From the NCBI GenBank assembly GCA_026874595.1, contig CM049320.1:11559964-11623963 (forward strand): 64,000 nt of DNA. The letters run 5' to 3'. Every line of letters begins with the position of its first letter. Position 1 is the stretch's first letter. This DNA is from Sipunculus nudus (lineage: Eukaryota; Annelida; Sipuncula; Golfingiida; Sipunculidae). Positions 43,674 through 55,300 of this stretch are shown here, one piece after another. A program made the translations under genes and the position numbers. A model generated the notes under the pieces. The model was not told the DNA's origin. It saw only the letters and a program-made list of their open reading frames with translations, and did no database searches.

Positions 43674-44815
43674 ACATGACAACCCCAAACGCAAAGAGAA
43701 AAGATTTGACACAAGCTCAAAAAGTTGATCAGATTAAAGATTCCGAGAGCGGACTGTCTCAGAAAAACTTGTTGACAAGTATGGCATATCTAAGGGTGCA
43801 ATTGGCAACATCCTCAAGCGTAAGAGTGAGCTTATTTAGAAATTTGAGGATGGAAATGTTGGGGTAGAGAGAAAAAGGTTTAAGTCCACCACTTATGAAG
43901 AGCTAGACTCCCTGTGTACACACATATGGTTTGTCACAATGCGATCAAAGAATTTGCCTGTGTCTGGTCCTATTCTCAGGGAGAAGGCACTGGAGATAAG
44001 CAAATCCGTGGGAATTTAAGGAGTCAAGGCCTCTAATGGATGGCAAGAGAAGTTTTGTTCACGGCATAAGATTTCAAGCCAGTTGCAAAGAGGGGAACGT
44101 GCAGATGTTGACTTTGCGGCTGTGGATGCTGAAGCTTTCCTGCAAGGTCACTGGTCCGGGTGTACGGTGTCGGTCTCTAGCGGCTCTCTGCTTGGCTTGG
44201 TGTTGCATCGCGTCTGTTGGCTCTGGGAACATGCTGCGCAGGGTTGAGGTATTGACCACAGCAACCTGTAGCTGCTCGATGAGCGAAAACTTCTTCTGCT
44301 GCTGCATTACTGACTGGTTTCGACCCAGAAAACATATTGAACTGTGATGAAACAGGTTTATTACATAAAGCATTGCCTGTTAGATCATTGGTCGAATCAA
44401 CTGATGACAGGCATTGAGTGAAGTTACAAAAACTCGTGTAACCTTGCTGGTGTGTGCAAGCATGACAGGGGAAAAGTTCAAGCCACTTGTAATTGGCAAG
44501 GCCATAAAACCACGCTGTTTCCGCAACCTAGATGTGCGCAGGTTACCAGTAACATGGAAGGCTAACGAGAAAGCATGGCTGACTGGTGCCCTGTTCACAG
44601 ACTGGCTAAAGGACCTAGATCGACAGATGCGCTTGCTATCAACCCCGCATTATGCTCCCAGCCACCCTCCCGACATCAATCTGACAAATATCAAACTGCT
44701 TTTCTTTTATATATGTATATAATGCCAGGATTAAACATTTGAAATCCGCCTCTCTAAAAAGAAACTGCAAAAGAATAAAGCAATTAAGTGTCCTGCATGC
44801 TTATGTAGAAACTGA
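43674..44815 (+). pseudogene. Broken pogo/Tigger-like transposase
   Basis: In several frames the remnant shows, in order: a CENP-B-type helix-turn-helix start (RKDLTQAQKVDQIKDSESGL, then in another frame DKYGISKGAIGNILKRKSEL), KFEDGNV, LREKALEISK, a second DNA-binding helix region (ASNGWQEKFCSRHKIS, GERADVDFAAVDAEAFLQG), the first catalytic motif NCDETGL (about 44337-44357), then TRVTLLVCASMTGEKFKPLV, IGKAIKPRCF, NEKAWLT and APSHPPDINLTNIKLLFF. Frameshifts lie near 43775 and 44410; stops include TAG near 43837 and TAA near 44018. The second catalytic Asp, expected in a DN.PSHPP motif, reads His-Tyr here. A segment after NIKLLFF is deleted before HLKSASLK..SVLHAYVE. Not functional. Confidence 0.75.
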
Positions 44816-46077
44816 AATTTCGCCATAACTATATATATAATGACTGGTATGTATGCCTCCCTGTCGATTACTTTTAAAGGGTTCTATTCACATATCAGGT
44901 ATAATGATAACAAATAGTGTTGTTTCATTAAAATATTATCGTATATGCCAAATTTCGTTTAAAATCATTTGCTTATTAATGTACACATGTGAAAACTTAA
45001 ATCCGGCAAGACCAGTGGGACAATCAAACATATAACGCGCATGCCATCTGGCAGCCGAACCGAATTTCGTTTTCTTGTTTTCCTATCGGGCCTCTGGTCA
45101 CGTAGTCTTGCAACTGTAAACACATGTGGACGGTATTCACCACGCACATACACAGAGCCACGACGTATATATAACAAGTGAATCGGAGACAGCCCATTTG
45201 CCGAGATGTTTCTCTCTCTCTCTCTCTCACTCTCTGGGAAAGTTCTGTATTAACCAAAATGAACTGTCAGCATGATATAATACCCGTTATGGCACCTGTT
45301 TATGTATACACCTTTAATCGTGCAGGGAGGTATCAGTAAAATGATGAAGTAGTCCCGATACTGTCAAACAGAATTCATCCCCTTCAAGACCCTGGTACCT
45401 TACATAGCTTAAATGTATTTCTGATTTAAAAGTCCATGACTTTTTCAATCTTCTGACCAGTGTACGTATTCTCCGTTTTAGGCAACTATTTTCATTTAAT
45501 CCCCACCGGGAATCATCAATTATACAAAGCTAATTATGAAAATATTTACCCAAATGTATTAATACATGTATGCTGAAATAAAAGTTAAATATCTTGTCTT
45601 TCGTATTTACTGAATGTAAGGTCTAAATGTGTGGAATTCATCCATATTTTATCCTCAACGTTAATGGATAGAATTGGCTGTTAAAATACCCAGGATAAAC
45701 AAAGGCCAACTGACATATGATGGCAAAATGTAATGCATTTGATTTGACAGACAAACCATGCCATTCTGTGTATGCGATTATTTCTGCAGGCCCGATTTGG
45801 CAAACTTGATTGAAACGTCGTGCCCAACAATTAGAAATATTTGTATTCTTTTTATATATACACTGATTTTTATAGAAAACAGGCAGCTGTAGGAGAGAAA
45901 CCCTTGCCATGCAGTTTGCTGCATCTATCTATAGAGAAGAAATGGTAGATTAAGCTATGAGAAGTTGCCATGTTTGATCGAATTGTTTGAGAAGTTACTG
46001 ATGGGACGTGGCGGTGACCTATAGAGGAAAACAATCTGAAGTGACTGAGTCTGAGTGTGAATATAGAGAAGAGATGA
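44816..46077. other. Intergenic; short CT microsatellite at 45211-45229
   Basis: No supported gene. The overlapping short frames on both strands around 45000-45260 show no known motif. Confidence 0.35.
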
Positions 46078-46338
46078 CTAAAAATCTGGTGTTGTGTGGT
46101 GGTGAAGGGTTACATGGGGACTAAACTGTTCATGTATAAAAATGGCTAAACCATGAGGTCGTCTTTTATCTGTTGTTCCTCTGACAGCTATTTGATCATT
46201 TCTGATCAGTTTGTAATGAGGACAGAGAGATAGAAAATCAAAGCAAATCACTTTAATTCCCATTCTACGGAGGCAGAAAAATACTGGACGAATGGGGGTG
46301 AGGGCAGGGTTACCACATGTGATTCTCAGTTGCATCAC
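45960..46338 (-). pseudogene. Fragment resembling an endonuclease-exonuclease-phosphatase domain
   Basis: The minus-strand frame from 46338 contains RNDQIAVRGTTDKRRPHGLA then IFI, and the same frame continues after a TAG with LQIVFLYRSPP near 46010. RxxRPHGGxxI followed about 50 residues later by a YRSP strand is the pattern seen in endonuclease (EEP) domains of Helentrons and related retroelements. It is short and broken, with no flanking helicase or reverse transcriptase. It could be a relic of an autonomous Helentron that mobilised the short elements nearby; this is an inference. Confidence 0.35.
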
Positions 46339-46390
46339 TAATACGTTTAGCCAGACAAGGCTGAAATTTACATTTCAAAATGTAAACATA

Positions 46391-46748
46391 TTAGAGCCTC
46401 AGAAAAACTTCAATTACTAGAATAATTTTAAAGCTTTTACTTTCGAATTTCAGAATTTAACAGATTATATATATACCGATTGTGAAAAAATCAAATGTCC
46501 TTACAATAAAAAAAAGGCCATGGTCAAACTTGGGCAATTAATTTAAGGTACCAATTTTATATTTTTGCCAATATTTAAAAAAATTAACAGATTTTGATCT
46601 AAGTTTTAGGTAACTATTAAATTTTGATTAATTAAAGTTGTATTACTGAAAAAAAGTCCCTAGCTCTAACACTTTTTCTCTTAAGTGACCACGTATCTTT
46701 CCTGATTTTTACAAAGTCCATAACGTTTGGGCACATTACTTTTTTAAA
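46391..46748 (+). repeat. Family E element, copy 5, left part
   Basis: AGAGCCTCAGAAAAACTTCA, CATGGTCAAACTTGGGCA and CATAACGTTTGGGCACATTA follow the 20500-21238 copy up to ACTTTTTTAAA, where the family A insertion begins. Confidence 0.75.
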
Positions 46749-48456
46749 CTAGAATACGGGTAGTCGACAAGCGACTACTTGTATCCGCCTAAATCAGAGT
46801 GGAACGGGTAAAGTGTTGCATATCAGCATGGATGTCTGCAGCCAAATTGTGTATGTAGGTTGCGCTACCTACCAAAAAATCCAGAAAGCCATCCAAGTTG
46901 TATACATATGCAAAATTTAAGGCAGATAAGTCAAACCACTATATTGTATATGAGTGATTTTTGCCCTTGGCAGACAAACAGATGGACGCTGTGAAAAAAA
47001 GGGTTGCAGGTGGCGCCACCAGTTAAGCGTATGATAAAGAGCTTTGTGAGAACTATACACATGCAAAATTTTGGCCCAATTGGTCAAACAGTTCCCTAGA
47101 TATGAGCTTGGATGTCTGCAGCGTAAACTTGATTGTAGGTGGCGCCACCTGTCATAAAATCAGAAAAGCTATCCAGGATGTATAAGCATGCAGAATTTCA
47201 GGTGAATTAGTCAAACCACTGCAGAGATATGAGTGATTTTAACCCAAGGCAGACGAACAGCTGGACACTGTGCAAACATGGTTGCAGGTGGCGCCACCAT
47301 TTTTTGTGTATGTTATAAAGCTCTCCAAGGGCTACATTTGTGCAAAAAAATTTTCCTGATCAATCGAACGGTTCCTGAGATATGATCTTGGATGTCTGCA
47401 GCGTAAACATGAATGTAGGTGGCGCCACCTGTCATAAAATCAGAAAAGCTATCCAGGATGTATACGCATGCCAAATTTCAGGTGAATTAGTCAAGTCACT
47501 GCAGAGATTAAGTGATTTTAACCCAAGGCAGACAAACAGATGGACACTGTACAAACATGGTTGCAGGTAGCGGCACCATTTTTGGTGTATGTTATAAAGC
47601 TCTCCAAGGGCTACATTTGTGCAAAAGAATTTTCCTGATCGGTCAAACGGTTCCCGAGATATGAGCTTGGATGTCTGCAGCGTAAACGTGAATGTAGGTG
47701 GCGCCACCTGTCATAAAATCAGATAAGCTATCCAGGATGTATACGCATGCCAAATTTCAGGTGAATTAGTCAAGTCACTGCAGAGATATGAGTGATTTTA
47801 ACCCAAGGCAGACGAACAGATGGACACTGTGCAAACATGGTTGCAGGTGGCGCCACCATTTTTGGTGTATGTTATAAAGCTCTCCAAGGGCTACATTTGT
47901 GCAAAAGAATTTTCCTGATCGGTCAAACGGTTCCCGAGATATGAGCTTGGATGTCTGCAGCGTCAACGTGAATGTAGGTGGCGCCACCTGTCATAAAATC
48001 AGAAAAGCTATCCAGGATGTTTGCGCATGCCGAATTTCAGGTGAATTAGTCAAGTCACTGCAGAGATATGAGTGATTTTAACCCAAGGCAGACGAACAGA
48101 TGGACACTGTGCAAACATGGTTGCAGGTGGCGCCACCATTTTTGGTGTATGTTATAAAGCTCTCCGAGGGCTACATTTGTGCAAAAAAATTTTCCTGATC
48201 GGTCAAACGGTTCCCGAGATATGTGGGTTTATGTGTGGAAACAGACGCACAAACGGACGCAGAGCGCAGAGGAAAGGTCAGAGGTCAAAACAAAATCGGG
48301 GCGCAGCAGTTCACATGTGACCCGAACATAATCCCGGGTTTCGGAAAATTCCGCCCAGCGGTTACGGAGGAGTTCTCCGGACACCTACGCGGCGGCGGCG
48401 GCGGCGGCGACCAGCTGAAAACATAGTATCCGCAAAACTCTGTTTTGGCGGATACA
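46749..48456 (-). mobile_element. Family A Helentron-like element, copy A3 (about 1.71 kb, five units)
   Basis: Left edge CTAGAATACGGGTAGTCGAC, AAGCGACTAC and TTGTATCCGCC. Right edge GTATCCGCAAAACTCTGTTT then TGGCGGATACA, a 13-bp stem with one bulge. Units of about 279 bp start with GATATGAGCTTGGATGTCTG near 47099, 47380, 47658 and 47938, after a first diverged unit near 46826. Each unit holds two GGTGGCGCCACC boxes (TAGGTGGCGCCACCTGTC and CAGGTGGCGCCACCATTT). The three middle units are nearly identical, so expansion is recent. The minus-strand frames here (for example 47432-47707) are by-products of the repeat. Confidence 0.85.
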
Positions 48457-48812
48457 ATTATATAATACTGACTTAATTTCTGGCATGTACATAGGAACTA
48501 TATAGAGGAATATTTATGGTGAATATGAAGAAAAGATGAGTGGCTTTGATATTAGGCAGTCCTGAAGTGTGAAAATAGATTTTTAATAAAAAAATTTAGG
48601 TTTTTCCTTAATATCTCAAAGGAACTAAGTCCTACTGACCCAATTTTCCGCATGTTAGGAGATTTTAGGACATCTAACTGTATACCAAATTTCAGATTCG
48701 TAGGTCCAATGGTGTAGAAACAAGCCTGTCTTACGGACGTATGGTCGGGATGGACGACGGACAATTGACCATGACTATAGCTCAGATGACTTATAGTCAT
48801 CTGAGCTAAAAA
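48457..48812 (+). repeat. Family E element, copy 5, right part with terminus
   Basis: It resumes the family E sequence at ATTATATAATACTGACTTAA and runs to GACTTATAGTCATCTGAGCT then AAAAA. Confidence 0.75.
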
Positions 48813-49140
48813 TTGGCGAGTTGATTTTTTAATACAAATATGAACAACTGAGGAGCATTTTATGAATTTATTTGTAGCACAAAACTGAAATTTGCATTGC
48901 GTGTCACAGCATAAGATGATACCGTGGTTATACCTCAGTCATAGCCTTTGCATGTATATACCTGGATGTGTTTTGTTTTGTACTTTGTGCTACGAACAGG
49001 AAATCACAACATTATTTTTATACAACTGTAACTAGTACAAAAAATAACATTTCTTGAATAATTAGGCCTATCTATAAGTGACATGATTACAGTAAACGCA
49101 CAATGTTGAAAATGGTCTTTCAGTGTTTCTCAACTAAGAA
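48813..49140. other. Intergenic; nothing recognised
   Basis: No gene or repeat landmarks. Confidence 0.3.
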
Positions 49141-49412
49141 ATACTGAGGTATGGCTCCCAGGCACTTTTTTTCAGAAGTCAATGCAGGCAGGATTTTTTA
49201 AACCTTTTTTTGTGTTTCGATAAACATGTCATATGATCAGGGAAAAGCTTGACAATAACCATAAGTTTTTGCTAAACAGGTAAAAGCACTACACAAAAAA
49301 GGAAATCTTATCAATATTGTATTATTTTATCTTCTTGAAAGATGAAAATCAATATTAAAGTTTCTGATGCAGGGGTTAAAATTGTCACGGGCAGTGCCTG
49401 AAAACCATGTCT
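49141..49412. mobile_element. Short TIR element, copy 1 (diverged)
   Basis: It starts GAGGTATGGCTCCCAGGCAC and ends GCAGTGCCTGAAAACCATGT. The interior (CATATGATCAGGGAAAAGCT, AAATCTTATCAATATTGTAT) matches the copy at 51847-52135. Confidence 0.7.
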
Positions 49413-50424
49413 TTTTTTTTGCCTAGGGCATCTTGACTTTTAAATATTTACCAAAGAGTAGTTTATGAACTAAACTTTCACAAAAGTAGAATGATATTAA
49501 ACGTTCATCGGTGTTTATTATAAATTTTAGTTTATAGGTATCATTATGATCCCAGTATGAAATCTAGCATGTCCATCAAATATCACAAAAGTTCTGATTC
49601 AAACGTGAATGTAAAAAAAAGGTACAAACCTCTGAATATAAACGCATAGATGTATGAAACTCGTGTCAGCTGTGTGATATTCCTCTCTGAATATGGCCCT
49701 GAATCCCCTCTTCTAGTTCACAAATATGTAAACATGGTAGATATTTCAAATGTGTGTAAACATATCCTTCCTAGGCCCTCGTACATTGTCAAAGTTCATT
49801 ACAAACAAATATATTTTCATCTGGAGTGATGTAAAACAGCAACAACCCTTTGTACTTATAAATTAATTTTACATATTATATAATAATGATATGATCCAGG
49901 ACCAATTGAAAATGAAAAATTACCTAAAAATTTTGTTTAAAAAACAAATTACCTACTAAAAGTAAATATTTTACATAATATCAGTATCGATATTATCTCT
50001 TACCTTGTCTGTCTTAACAAGAAATAGTTTATAAAATGCTGCTCTGTTATACTTGTCCCAGAACACTAGTATCAATCTCCACTCTTTATGTTATCTGCTA
50101 AAATCAATAACATCTTTATGGTCATGTGTTTCTATACAAGAGAACGATCTGATTTTTCAATCCTTAATAACCTACTTTTACATCTAAAAATAAAGATCAA
50201 CTAATACTGACCCCTGCTTTAAATTTAAGCAACTGTGACTTTATAAATTGGAATATCCTTTCACAACTTTTTAATGAATTTTGTTAGGAACTTCTTAAGA
50301 AGAGCAAACAAACAGGGGCACACACATACCCACTGAAATATTTGTTGGCAGTAGTGGTTATGTCTTGTTATCACACCTATCCAACTATCACAAGTCAAGG
50401 TGTCATCATGTTCTAGTACCTATC
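49413..50424. other. Intergenic AT-rich region; nothing recognised
   Basis: No supported coding sequence or repeat. Confidence 0.35.
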
Positions 50425-50429
50425 ACAGG

Positions 50430-50850
50430 TTAAAATGACATCTCATAGTGCCAACCTAACACAATTCATAATGCCTTCCTATTTTATCAACCTATCGCAT
50501 TTCATATTGCCTTCTCATTTTATCCACCAATCACAAGTTATAATGACATCTCATTGTACTCACCTATCACAATTCATATTGCCTTCTCATTTTATACACC
50601 TTTCTCAATTCATATTGATTTCTCATTTTATCCACCTTTCTCAATTCATATTGCCTTCTCATTTTATCCACCTATCACAATTCATATTGCCATCTCTCAC
50701 TGTATGCACCTATCACAAGTTATATTGCCATCTAACTTTATCCACCTATTACAAGTTATATAGCCATCTTTTTGTATCAACCTATCACATTTATTGCCAT
50801 CTTGTAGTGTATGCCATCTCACTCAACATTTATCAGTCACAAGTCAGAGT
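50430..50850 (+). repeat. 36-bp minisatellite, about 11 units
   Basis: Consensus unit TTCTCATTTTATCCACCTAT followed by CACAATTCATATTGCC. Unit length is a multiple of three, so a long open frame with the 12-residue repeat SHFIHLSQFILP runs through it. There are no splice sites, start context or homology; the frame is most likely incidental. Confidence 0.85.
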
Positions 50851-51846
50851 CATCTAACACACCTATCATACCTGCAAATTATTTGTTTTTGACACTGGCC
50901 TCTTTCATCTAAATTGAGCAATGATGGGACAGAAAGTTTTTGCTGCAAAAGTGGGATCCAATGATCTTGAAAGCAACAATATTATTATTCCCCTCTTTGG
51001 ATCATGCCTACTGCCGTGTATCTCCAATAAGCTTACATTACATAACAGGTGCCTGTGCTTCGACCCATCTATCAAATAATATTATCATGAATACATCTGG
51101 CATGCAGCACCAATCATTTATAACATAATTGTTTAAATAGCCATGTCAACCCATAGATCTCATTTTGACCTTCACAGTCAATAAAAGTGATTTCTTTACA
51201 ACTAAAAATAAACTAACTGTTCAAAAGACACTGGTGCAGATGTGGATTGTAAGGAGTAATACAGCAGATAAAAAGTGTGTAGATTAAAAGTGCCAAGACA
51301 AATTTAACCAAACTGAAATCCAAGAACGCTTTCTAACATGATTACAACGTGTCTTGTTATAATTGCAATGCAACAACTATCCTTTCCTGTAAGTTTGATT
51401 ACTGGTTGGTGTATCATCATGTTCACAATCATCACCACAATAGTGTAAATATGCTGGGATGTATATGTGTGAATGTGTAAACATATAATCTCTGTCTCAC
51501 TGAAATATCTAAGAGGGTATATGGTGTTTAAAAAAAATTACGAACAGACTATGTATCCAAAAGCAGACATTGATAAAACCAAAGCTACCATAGCACCTTG
51601 CTTCTCATAAAAGTATATATACAAACACTTCTCTGTAAAGGTCGAACAAATGCACAATTTTCTTACAACAGCTTTATGTACTTGCTGTTGACTTTGTATA
51701 TAAACTCAAGACCAGGTGTACAAGTATAAGAAGTTAAGCAAGCAAACTTGGCATGCTAACTTTTTACTTCTCATTGTGGCCAACAGAGGGCAGCTCATGA
51801 AAAATTAACCAACCAGCTTCCTAGAGTATAAAACTTCACATACATA
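50851..51846. other. Downstream flank of the brambleberry-like gene; nothing recognised
   Basis: AT-rich, no coding signal. The polyadenylation site of the leftward gene may lie here or in the adjacent TIR element. Confidence 0.3.
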
Positions 51847-52135
51847 AGGCCAAAAAAAGGTATGGTTCTCAGGCACTTTTTTGCAGAAACCAGTTTGGCC
51901 AGGTCATATTTTATTATACCATTTTTGTAATTTTGATAAAAATGTCACATGATCAGGGAAAAGCATGAAAATAACAATTGTTTTGCTTAACATTTAATAC
52001 CACCACATAACAAAGGAAATCTTATCAAAATTGTATTATTTTATCTTCTTGAAAGCTGAAAAACAAAATTTATGCAGGGGGTTAAAATTGACACAGGCAG
52101 TGCCTGAGAACCATACCTTTCATTTTTTCGGGCCT
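51847..52135. mobile_element. Short TIR element, copy 2, in the 3' flank of the brambleberry-like gene
   Basis: The left end contains AAAGGTATGGTTCTCAGGCA and the right end is its exact complement (TGCCTGAGAACCATACCTTT): a perfect inverted repeat of at least 20 bp, with a looser outer repeat AGGCC..GGCCT. It is about 289 bp, non-coding, and starts some 70 bp beyond the stop codon at 52208, so it probably forms part of the 3' UTR. Superfamily unknown. Confidence 0.75.
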
Positions 52136-52207
52136 AATGCAAAGAGTATAAAATTACATTTTCCTTCCTCATCTGATTCTGCAATGACCACACAAGGCCG
52201 CGTGAAA

Positions 52208-52340
52208 TCATTCTTTGTGTCTGTAACAGAAGTCTGATCCCTCCATACATGTGAGTCGACAGGGAGCACCGGTCTTTGTAATCCCTGAACACAGCGGCCG
52301 GCTGGAGCTCCTGTTTGGTGTAGAAGCTCTGCTGCTTGGC
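52208..52340 (-). CDS. Brambleberry-like last exon: Cys/His-rich C-terminus and stop
   Basis: Acceptor CTACCTCCAG before GCCAAGCAG; TGA at 52210-52208. 133 nt. It encodes RPSSRASTPNRSSSRPLCSG, then a C-x(9)-C-x(3)-C-x(6)-C-x(2)-H pattern ending FCYRHKE. The spacing suggests a small zinc-binding knuckle. The longer frame 52120-52503 in a different phase is a shadow. Confidence 0.7.
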
Positions 52341-55300
52341 CTGGAGGTAGGAACATTACAGAAAATGTGTACATCACCTTTAAATATTTCATTTTAAAAA
52401 ACCAGTGCTCGACATAAATGGTTAACAGTTTTCCAGAAAATGGTGGTAGGGCAACCAAAAGTAGGCTCCTACAAACATAAAACCTTAGCATATGCAAAGG
52501 CATGAATTTTAACTAATCTAAAATTAGCTAATCTCAAGATATTTTTTTTTGGAGAAATGAAATCATATTGTAGAAATTTGTCATAAATTACCTGTATGGT
52601 TATATAGGCATAAGCTGAACAGAAATATATTTTTAACACACAAACATTTGAACATGTTTTGTTGCAAATAATCATGTGGGAAGCATTTTTTGTGTCTGTG
52701 GCTGTGATCAATGGCTTTTGTAGGACAAGTTTAAATTCATGTAGGGCAAGTGAAGACCAGAGGTCACTTGTCCTACTGGGCAGAAAAAAAGGCAAGTGCT
52801 TTCAAAAGTTAATGTTTAGTCCTAAGAACAAACAAGTATTAAAAACTGAAAGCCATAAAAGGATGAAAAAAATGCCCCATATCCAAACATGAATAATACT
52901 ACAGCCACATCCAAAATTAAATTTCTCTAGGATCACCAATCCTGTTCTGCTGTTCAAATAGTTTAGTGCATGTACAAAATCCAAAGTAATGTTGCTATTA
53001 GGGAAGTTGCCCCTACCCTCTAAACAAATATTACACATGTCAATAATGCAAACTTTTCATTCATTATTTAAAGGTATGACTGAATATGGATTAAACTTTT
53101 TTTCTTCATACACACCCTTTTTACTGACTGAAAAAGCTTTGTGTCATTCAAACAAAGCTGGCACATTTCATGTTATTTAGCTATGTTTGATTCTGGAGAA
53201 ATCATTTCTTTTATGTGGCTAAATCACTGATATCAGAATAAAATATTTTGCAAATGTACCACAGTTAAAATACAATATTCTCATTCACATCTCTATGCTA
53301 AAGCAAGAGAATTCATAAAGACACAATGTTATCTACAACTGCCCCACCTGTATGAGACAGGAAGTTTATAGTGGTATCTCTCTGTGTTATTTATGCATGA
53401 GATCCAGAATGTTTGTAGACGATTCAATAGCTTACTTTATAAAACTGCTTTATTGCATTATCATAGAATGAGGAAAATTCCTGAAACAATGAACATGTAA
53501 ATGTGTTTACCTGGACGAGCGTCTGCTCACAGAGCTGCCACGACTTGGAGTTGTTTCTAAAGTGTTCAACAGATGGCGTCTCACCAGTTCTATTGAAGCC
53601 TGAATGAATCAAATGTTTACATAAATTGCAACTTAATTAAACAGTTGTCTGATGTATGGCAACATATTAATACCAAAAGAAAACTGTTACTTAGAAAGAA
53701 TTAATATGATAAATAAAACAATTAATAAAACACAGACTTTGTTAGATCATATGTCAGATCAGAATTTTAATGTGTTGGGTGGTATATTTTGGAATGATAA
53801 AAAAAAATGAACTTAAACTTGAAACTAGATAAACTTGAAACTAGATGAACTTGCATATGCCAATAAATGAAAATTAATATTCTATTGAGTACAAATATGG
53901 GGACAACTTCACATGCAATACTAATTTGGCCACTGGCATGTTTATTTATTTTTGAGCACGTCATGGTATTAATTTAAATGAGATATGAAGCAACTGAGTC
54001 TTTCTCTATCTCTTTCATTCCCTCTCTCTCTCCTGTTACCTTTTTATCCTCATCAGATGGACTGTCAGGTGTTATCAGTGATGTATCTATCTTTGATACA
54101 GATGTCCCCAGCAATGAAGAATTCAACAGTGACTCATCTACCGTCATCCCAGGTGTGCAAGGGTTAACTCTGACAGTTGAAGGTGGCTCAGTCTTTTGTG
54201 CTGCCATCTTTTGGCTTAAATTTGGACTACCTGAAAGCACCTTTGAATCTGGTGCAAAACAAGGATAAACCTTTTGAATAAATCAGATGAGGCTGCTTGC
54301 ACTGTAACTTTCTGTATAAGATTACCTAAGAATATATTTCCCACAGGCTATTTAAATCACGTATTGGGCCTGGGAGTCATGACACCAGGTATATCACAGT
54401 AACTGCATATTGCTTCTAATGACTGCATGGCTTTTTGTGTACTTCAATTAAATCTGGTACCTTACTTGTTTTAAGATGAAATATTTACTTGATAATGTAG
54501 TAAGATGGTGTCACATACTTCCTCTTTTTTCCAGAGGATCACTCTTGGTGTAAAAATACAATCACAACTTTGAGATGCCTTTCAAGAAGTCAAGATTAGT
54601 CCACATATGGTGAACTCCATGTTTGTTATTCTATGGAAACATGTGAAATGCACAAGACGTACAGCAGATGGGGGCTCTTTCAGACAGATTTGTAGTTAAA
54701 ATACCCCTGGACTGGTACCTAGCATTTTTGGTGGTAAGCTGCCTCTAGCATGTCATGTATATGACATTTAGGTATAACTTATGGCCTCTGCAAGGAAGAT
54801 ATCTGTTCATCCTCGTCAGGTGTGTGTGTGTGCTTGTGATATAAAACGAGCAATCATGAACCAAATCTCATGAAGTTTTCAGGTCTTTTCAGAAATTGGC
54901 TCATGTAGAACTGATTAGGTTTTTGTGTGGATCTGGCACATGATCCAGAATCAGGAACATCACCCAGGAATATTCACAAATGTAGAGTCACTTATGCACA
55001 TTACACCTGGGGAAATGGGCTGAATAAGTTGGGGCTGCAAACACAGGCCGGGGAGCATCGCACAATAGGGACCCTTGCATGGCCCAGGCTTGCATTCCTA
55101 AGAATGCAGTTTTCTGGGGTTTTTTGGTCATGTTTTCATCTGTCATGAGCATGAAAGAAATTAAACCAGGATCTAAGTAAGTGTACCATCCTTATGCAGT
55201 GGTCACCCTGCATTTGTTCTAGAACTCCTTCCACATAACCACTGTTTTAATAAGCATGGTTTGCTGGGTGTCACCATCAAGGAATTTTGCATAGGGTTAA

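Noticed and set aside
44036-44373. About 100-codon frames on both strands within the pogo-like region as independent genes
   Set aside because: They overlap transposase motifs in other frames and have no own similarity; they are shadows of the broken transposase or of an insertion in it.
47432-47987. Two near-identical minus-strand frames beginning MAPPTF
   Set aside because: They recur only because the family A unit recurs; no homology or gene structure.
46391-48812. Two separate family E fragments flanking an array
   Set aside because: The two parts are contiguous in other copies, so they are one element split by the family A insertion rather than independent insertions.
52120-52503. 127-codon minus-strand frame over the last brambleberry-like exon
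   Set aside because: It is in a different phase from the spliced reading frame, which ends in a Cys/His motif and TGA at 52208.
53978-54268. Plus-strand 96-codon frame opposite the polar linker exon
   Set aside because: Antisense shadow of the in-phase minus-strand exon 54040-54248.
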